A DNA stretch of 10,972 nt from CALBPI01 sp038533155 (GTDB lineage Bacteria; Pseudomonadota; Gammaproteobacteria; Steroidobacterales; Woeseiaceae), in NCBI GenBank assembly GCA_038533155.1, contig JBCAZH010000087.1:1-10972 (forward strand), written 5' to 3'. Below are positions 8,601 to 10,972 of the stretch, in pieces; position 1 is the first letter of the stretch, and every line of letters begins with the position of its first letter. A program made the translations under genes and the position numbers. The notes beneath the pieces are model-generated. The model was not told where the DNA came from and made no database searches. It saw only the letters and a program-made list of their open reading frames with translations.

Positions 8601-9725
8601 CATCCGGTAGATTTCTACCAGCGCATCAAGACGAGTCTGCGAAGGATCGATTCGCAGGGTGTTCGAAATGTAGGGACCACGATCGAGATCGTTCACGTAA
8701 AGCGTACGAATCGACGTAACTCCGTTTTCGATCAACGAATCGATCAACTCTTCGGTCAGCTCATCATTGGCGTTCGCCAACAGCTCGCCGGTCGATTCGT
8801 CAACAATGTCATGACCCAGAACCAAGCCTTCTAGGTAGGTCTTCGGCACAACCAGCTCGTCGATGCCGGCTTTATCGAGGTCACGCACGTGCTTGGCGGT
8901 GATTCGACGGCCTTCTTCCACAATCATCTTGCGGCCGGCTTTAATGTCGAATTGAGCGGTCTCACCACGCAAACGCGAAGCGACCAGCGCCATACGAATT
9001 TCTTTTTCGCCAAGTGTGAAGTCGATCATCTCGAAGAACGTCTGCAACATTTCTTCGTTCGACATATCGAGTGCACGCAGGATGATGCTGACCGGCAGCT
9101 TGCGACGACGATCAATCCGCGCAAACACACAGTCTTTGGCATCGAACTCGAAGTCCAGCCATGAACCGCGATACGGAATTACCCGTGCAGAGAACAGCAA
9201 CTTCCCTGAGGAGTGCGACTTGCCCTTATCGTGGTCGAAGAAGACGCCAGGCGAACGGTGCAATTGCGACACGATGACGCGCTCGGTGCCGTTGATCACA
9301 AACGTACCGTTGTCGGTCATCAAAGGCATTTCGCCGAGATAGACTTCCTGTTCGCGAATATCTTTAACAGGCTTCGGCGTACCGCTGGCTTCTTTGTCGT
9401 AGATCACCAGACGGACCTTGACCCGCAACGGCGCTGCGTAGGTCAAACCGCGCAGCTGGCATTCCTTGACATCAAATACAGGTTCGCCCAGCCGATAGCT
9501 GACGTACTCAAGGGCGGCATTACCCGAATAGCTAACAATCGGGAACACTGTCTGAAATGCCGCATGAAGCCCGATGTCATCACGTGATTCGACGTCTTTC
9601 CCTTCCTGCAAAAACTTGCGGTAGGAGTCGATCTGGATAGACAACAGGTACGGCACATCAAGAATGCTGTGCTTTTCGCCAAAGTCCTTGCGAATGCGCT
9701 TCTTCTCGGTAAACGAGTAGGCCAT
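5646..9725 (-). CDS. rpoB: DNA-directed RNA polymerase subunit beta
   Basis: Beta forms the other half of the RNA polymerase active-site cleft. The protein has 1359 residues against 1342 in E. coli; about 13 of the extra residues fall between the Glu819-Asp820 pair (E. coli 813-814) and the active-site lysines. It begins Met-Ala-Tyr-Ser-Phe-Thr-Glu-Lys-Lys-Arg-Ile-Arg-Lys. The rifampicin-binding segment Gly-Ser-Ser-Gln-Leu-Ser-Gln-Phe-Met-Asp-Gln-Asn-Asn-Pro begins at 513. Phe520, Asp522, His532, Arg535, Ser537 and Leu539, equivalent to E. coli 514, 516, 526, 529, 531 and 533, are all wild type. Lys1084 and Lys1092 match the catalytic-site lysines 1065 and 1073 in Gly-Asp-Lys-Met-Ala-Gly-Arg-His-Gly-Asn-Lys-Gly. 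It ends Ile-Asn-Ile-Glu-Leu-Glu-Thr-Glu, very like Pseudomonas. The start is ATG (9725-9723), with GAGGT (9736-9732) 6 bases upstream. Confidence 0.99.
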   Translation of the reverse strand: MAYSFTEKKRIRKDFGEKHSILDVPYLLSIQIDSYRKFLQEGKDVESRDDIGLHAAFQTVFPIVSYSGNAALEYVSYRLGEPVFDVKECQLRGLTYAAPLRVKVRLVIYDKEASGTPKPVKDIREQEVYLGEMPLMTDNGTFVINGTERVIVSQLHRSPGVFFDHDKGKSHSSGKLLFSARVIPYRGSWLDFEFDAKDCVFARIDRRRKLPVSIILRALDMSNEEMLQTFFEMIDFTLGEKEIRMALVASRLRGETAQFDIKAGRKMIVEEGRRITAKHVRDLDKAGIDELVVPKTYLEGLVLGHDIVDESTGELLANANDELTEELIDSLIENGVTSIRTLYVNDLDRGPYISNTLRIDPSQTRLDALVEIYRMMRPGEPPTKEAAENLFHNLFFNADRYDLSAVGRMKFNRRVGRDEITGEGVLDSGDVLDVLRVLIDIRNGNGSVDDIDHLGNRRIRSVGEMAENAFRIGLVRVERAVKERLTQAEAEGLMPQEMINAKPVAAAVKEFFGSSQLSQFMDQNNPLSEVTHKRRVSALGPGGLTRERAGFEVRDVHPTHYGRVCPIETPEGPNIGLINSLAVYSRTNEYGFLETPYRKVENGRVTDDIEYLSAIEESQYIIAQANAAVDAKNNFTDDLISVRHRNEFTLAAPDAVNYMDVSPKQIVSVAASLIPFLEHDDANRALMGSNMQRQAVPTLRSEAPLVGTGMERAVAVDSGVTVVANRGGVVDSVDASRIVVRVNDDETNDVDPGVDIYNLTKYTRSNQNTCINQRPLVKIGDQIARGDVLADGPSTNLGELALGQNLLVAFMPWNGYNFEDSILISERVVKEDRFTTIHIEELTCVARDTKLGSEEVTSDIPNVGDSALAKLDEAGIAFIGAEVGAGDILVGKVTPKGETQLTPEEKLLRAIFGEKASDVKDSSLRVPPGMDGTVIDVRVFTRDGVEKDSRALAIERAELQSVRKDLDDQLRILEGDILDRVQKLLLGKQATGGPSGLKSGEKITKAYLESLEPMKWFDIGLKNDEANAQLERAQERLKAQREEFDARFEAKKSKITVGDDLAPGVLKMVKVYLAVKRRIQPGDKMAGRHGNKGVISTIVPIEDMPYLEDGTPVDIVLNPLGVPSRMNVGQVLETHLGWAAKGVGQRIERMLKAQAAMKDLRGFLHDVYNTTGGRAEDIDSLSDEEVIELAGNLSRGVPMATPVFDGAAETQIKQMLQLAELPETGQAELRDGRTGDQFLRPVTVGYMYMLKLNHLVDDKMHARSTGPYSLVTQQPLGGKAQFGGQRFGEMEVWALEAYGASYTLQEMLTVKSDDVQGRTKMYKNIVDGTHQMQAGMPESFNVLVKEIRSLGINIELETE

Positions 9726-9756
9726 GTTCTTACCTCGGTCCTGTATTCAACGCGAA

Positions 9757-9786
9757 TACCGGCAAGCCGTTTTCGGCAAGCCGGTA
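9757..9786 (-). promoter_or_regulatory. Hairpin C in the rplL-rpoB spacer
   Basis: Seven base pairs (9757-9763 with 9780-9786), an A-A internal loop, and four more pairs (9766-9769 with 9774-9777) close a 4-base loop. Each arm also contains CGGCAAGCCG, itself an inverted repeat, so two small hairpins could form instead. It lies 31 bases before rpoB. No T-run follows on the minus strand. Confidence 0.55.
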
Positions 9787-9790
9787 CCCT

Positions 9791-9812
9791 GCTACCGACA
9801 CAAGTCGGCAGC
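9791..9812 (-). promoter_or_regulatory. Hairpin B in the rplL-rpoB spacer
   Basis: CCGAC (9795-9799) pairs with GTCGG (9804-9808) around a 4-base ACAA loop. After one mismatch, GCT (9791-9793) pairs with AGC (9810-9812). It sits between hairpins A and C. Confidence 0.5.
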
Positions 9813-9821
9813 GATTAAAGT

Positions 9822-9851
9822 GGTCGACGGCGTCGGTAAACACCGTCGACC
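9822..9851 (-). promoter_or_regulatory. Hairpin A in the rplL-rpoB spacer, candidate attenuator or processing site
   Basis: A perfect 9-bp stem (9822-9830 with 9843-9851) closes a 12-base loop, 24 bases after the rplL stop. In E. coli this spacer holds an attenuator that lowers rpoBC transcription relative to the ribosomal protein genes, and an RNase III cleavage site. No T-run is present here, so processing or partial termination is inferred from position and structure alone. Confidence 0.5.
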
Positions 9852-9875
9852 CGTTTCTCATTTCAACCGTAGAGA

Positions 9876-10259
9876 TTACTTGAGCTCTACGCTTGCGCCA
9901 GCCTCTTCGAGCTGCTTCTTGAACTCTTCTGATTCGTCTTTGGAAGCGCCTTCCTTGATCGTCGCCGGAGCGCCTTCGACCATATCTTTCGCTTCTTTCA
10001 GACCCAAGCCGGTGATGGCGCGAACAGCCTTGATGACCGCAACTTTGTTGCCGCCGAAGCTGGTCATTACGACGTCGAATTCATCTTTCTCTTCCGCCGC
10101 GCCCGCGCCGCCGTCAGCACCCGGTGCTGCAGCAGCTACAGCAACCGGCGCCGCCGCCGATACGCCCCACTCGTCTTCGAGCATCTTGACGAGCTCGACC
10201 ACTTCCATGATCGGCTTCGCGCTGAGTTCTTTCAAAAGGTCTTCGTTAGACATTGCCAT
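9876..10259 (-). CDS. rplL: 50S ribosomal protein L7/L12
   Basis: L7/L12 is the multi-copy stalk protein that binds initiation, elongation and release factors and stimulates their GTPases. The 127-residue product has the three family parts: an N-terminal dimerisation domain (about 1-35), an Ala/Gly/Pro-rich hinge (about 36-56), and the globular factor-binding domain (about 58-127). The last contains Asn-Lys-Val-Ala-Val-Ile-Lys-Ala-Val-Arg and Gly-Leu-Gly-Leu-Lys-Glu-Ala-Lys-Asp. Two ATG codons lie two codons apart. I chose the first (10259-10257) because AAGGA (10273-10269) is 9 bases from it and 15 from the second. The second would give the more usual Met-Ser-Asn-Glu-Asp start and remains possible. 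It lies 59 bp after rplJ; several copies are needed per ribosome, so translation is expected to be strong. Confidence 0.98.
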   Translation of the reverse strand: MAMSNEDLLKELSAKPIMEVVELVKMLEDEWGVSAAAPVAVAAAAPGADGGAGAAEEKDEFDVVMTSFGGNKVAVIKAVRAITGLGLKEAKDMVEGAPATIKEGASKDESEEFKKQLEEAGASVELK

Positions 10260-10318
10260 GATGGTGTTTCCTTAAATCTGTCCTAATTCAAAATTCAATA
10301 AGTCCGCAGTAAACAACT

Positions 10319-10843
10319 TCACGCTGCTTCCTGACTGCCACGCGCCGAAAGGGTGCGCGCCAGCATGGCGGACGGTTCGGCGATCGTGCGTACCAGCTTG
10401 GATGCCGGTGCCTGCAGTACGCCAAGCAACATTGCTCTCGCCTGGTCGAGGTTGGGAAGATCCGCAACTTTGCCGAGATCACCTGCTTCTAGCAGTTGAC
10501 CACCGACCGACAATGACACCGCTTTCAGTGCGTCATTCTCTTTGGCGAACCCCTTAACCAACCGTGCGGCCGCACCAGGGTCGTCTTTTGACAACGCAAG
10601 GATCAGAGGACCTTTCAGAGTGTCATTCATGCACTCAAGATCCGTACCCTCGAACGCTCGGCGAGCTAGTGTGTTTTTCACTACCCGCAAATACACGCCT
10701 TGTTCGCGTGCATCTTTTCTCAGCGCCGTCATCTCTTCGACGGTCAGCCCTCGATATTCTGCCGCAACGGCAGCGAGCGCTTCCCCAGCGACCTCTTTGA
10801 CTTCGGCGACAAAGCGTTTCTTGTCTTCGAGTCTTAACGCCAT
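10319..10843 (-). CDS. rplJ: 50S ribosomal protein L10
   Basis: L10 anchors the L12 dimers of the stalk to 23S rRNA. In E. coli the L10-L12 complex also represses its own operon by binding the rplJ leader RNA. I chose the ATG at 10843-10841, giving 174 residues that begin Met-Ala-Leu-Arg-Leu-Glu-Asp-Lys-Lys. A strong AGGAGG (10854-10849) precedes it by 5 bases. An in-frame ATG 45 bases upstream would add 15 unrelated residues and run through that site, so it is rejected. The conserved rRNA-contact segment Lys-Asn-Thr-Leu-Ala-Arg-Arg-Ala is at 56-63. The C-terminal helix (about 130-165) is the expected L12-binding spine. Length compares with 165 in E. coli. It stops with TGA at 10321-10319. 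Confidence 0.98.
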   Translation of the reverse strand: MALRLEDKKRFVAEVKEVAGEALAAVAAEYRGLTVEEMTALRKDAREQGVYLRVVKNTLARRAFEGTDLECMNDTLKGPLILALSKDDPGAAARLVKGFAKENDALKAVSLSVGGQLLEAGDLGKVADLPNLDQARAMLLGVLQAPASKLVRTIAEPSAMLARTLSARGSQEAA

Positions 10844-10972
10844 AGATTCCTCCTGGCTTCGGTCACAACACTGAGTGGCTTTCACCACTCTCCCAGTCGA
10901 AAGGTGACCGTCGCCAGCATGCTGACTTAAGGATCACCATCTGCGCGGGCTTTCTTGATTAAGCATCTTCCT
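10844..10972 (-). ncRNA. L10 leader: autoregulatory 5' UTR of rplJ (5' end may lie outside)
   Basis: This stretch holds no gene I can support and no rplA end. The minus-strand RNA contains CGCGCAGAUGGUGAU (10947-10933), which resembles the conserved core of bacterial L10 leaders as I remember it. Next come a 6-bp hairpin (10873-10878 with 10885-10890) and a long stem. That stem has 5 bp (10913-10917 with 10853-10857), a GA/AA internal loop, and 7 bp (10904-10910 with 10860-10866). Its base takes in two bases of the AGGAGG site of rplJ. A competing pairing exists between 10934-10938 and 10903-10907. The structure and position fit binding by the L10-L12 complex and translational feedback. No promoter is visible; it probably lies beyond the window. 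Confidence 0.75.
10849..10854 (-). promoter_or_regulatory. Strong ribosome-binding site of rplJ
   Basis: AGGAGG on the minus strand, 5 bases before the chosen ATG, fixes the rplJ start. Its first two bases also belong to the base of the leader stem, so folding could limit ribosome access. Confidence 0.85.

Noticed and set aside
9876..10259. Double ATG at the start of rplL as a sign of two protein forms
   Set aside because: The two forms would differ by only two residues. L7 and L12 differ by N-terminal acetylation, not by start choice. Kept only as start uncertainty.
10319..10888. Longer 189-residue version of rplJ
   Set aside because: The extra 15 residues do not fit L10, would be encoded by the structured leader, and run through the strong ribosome-binding site of the downstream ATG.
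10933..10965. Ten-codon leader peptide frame in the rplJ leader (ATG at 10965)
   Set aside because: The purine-rich sequence before it is too close to act as a ribosome-binding site, and the frame overlaps the presumed L10-binding RNA. Probably chance.
1..10972. Search for an accessory or undescribed system (CRISPR, insertion sequence, phage, toxin-antitoxin)
   Set aside because: Every coding segment belongs to the conserved rplJL-rpoBC-rpsLG-fusA block. No regularly spaced repeats, transposase, integrase or composition break was seen, and the spacers are short.

Overview
The window is a conserved chromosomal housekeeping block. All genes lie on the minus strand, so they read from high to low coordinates: rplJ (L10), rplL (L7/L12), rpoB, rpoC, rpsL (S12), rpsG (S7) and the first 41 codons of fusA (EF-G), which runs off the low-coordinate end. 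This is the L10/rpoBC operon followed directly by the head of the str operon, an arrangement typical of Gammaproteobacteria. RpoC carries the large lineage-specific insertion in the trigger loop, as in gammaproteobacterial enzymes. RpoB (1359 aa) resembles the Pseudomonas protein in length and in its Glu-Leu-Glu-Thr-Glu C terminus. I infer a non-enteric gammaproteobacterium of moderate G+C content; the genus cannot be named from this alone.

Layout in transcription order. Bases 10972-10844 are the rplJ leader RNA, matching the L10 autoregulatory leader in position and form. rplJ and rplL follow, separated by 59 bp. A 150-bp spacer with three strong hairpins precedes rpoB, where E. coli has an attenuator and an RNase III processing site. 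rpoB and rpoC are only 8 bp apart. After rpoC, a 257-bp spacer holds a perfect 12-bp GC-rich stem, two smaller stems, and two further possible hairpins ahead of rpsL. rpsL and rpsG are separated by 106 bp with two hairpins and an imperfect 11-base direct repeat, where S7 feedback control acts in E. coli. A plain 78-bp spacer leads to fusA, which starts with GTG.

Together the genes make the catalytic core of RNA polymerase (beta and beta'), the L10-L12 stalk that recruits translation factors, two 30S proteins (the S12 decoding centre and the S7 head/E site), and the translocase EF-G that the stalk recruits. All proteins look intact. The drug-target positions of RpoB and S12 that I could check are the susceptible wild-type residues.

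I see no mobile element, CRISPR array, tRNA, rRNA or foreign gene, and no undescribed system. The points worth a second look are regulatory RNA structures between the genes. The plus strand holds only antisense shadow reading frames.
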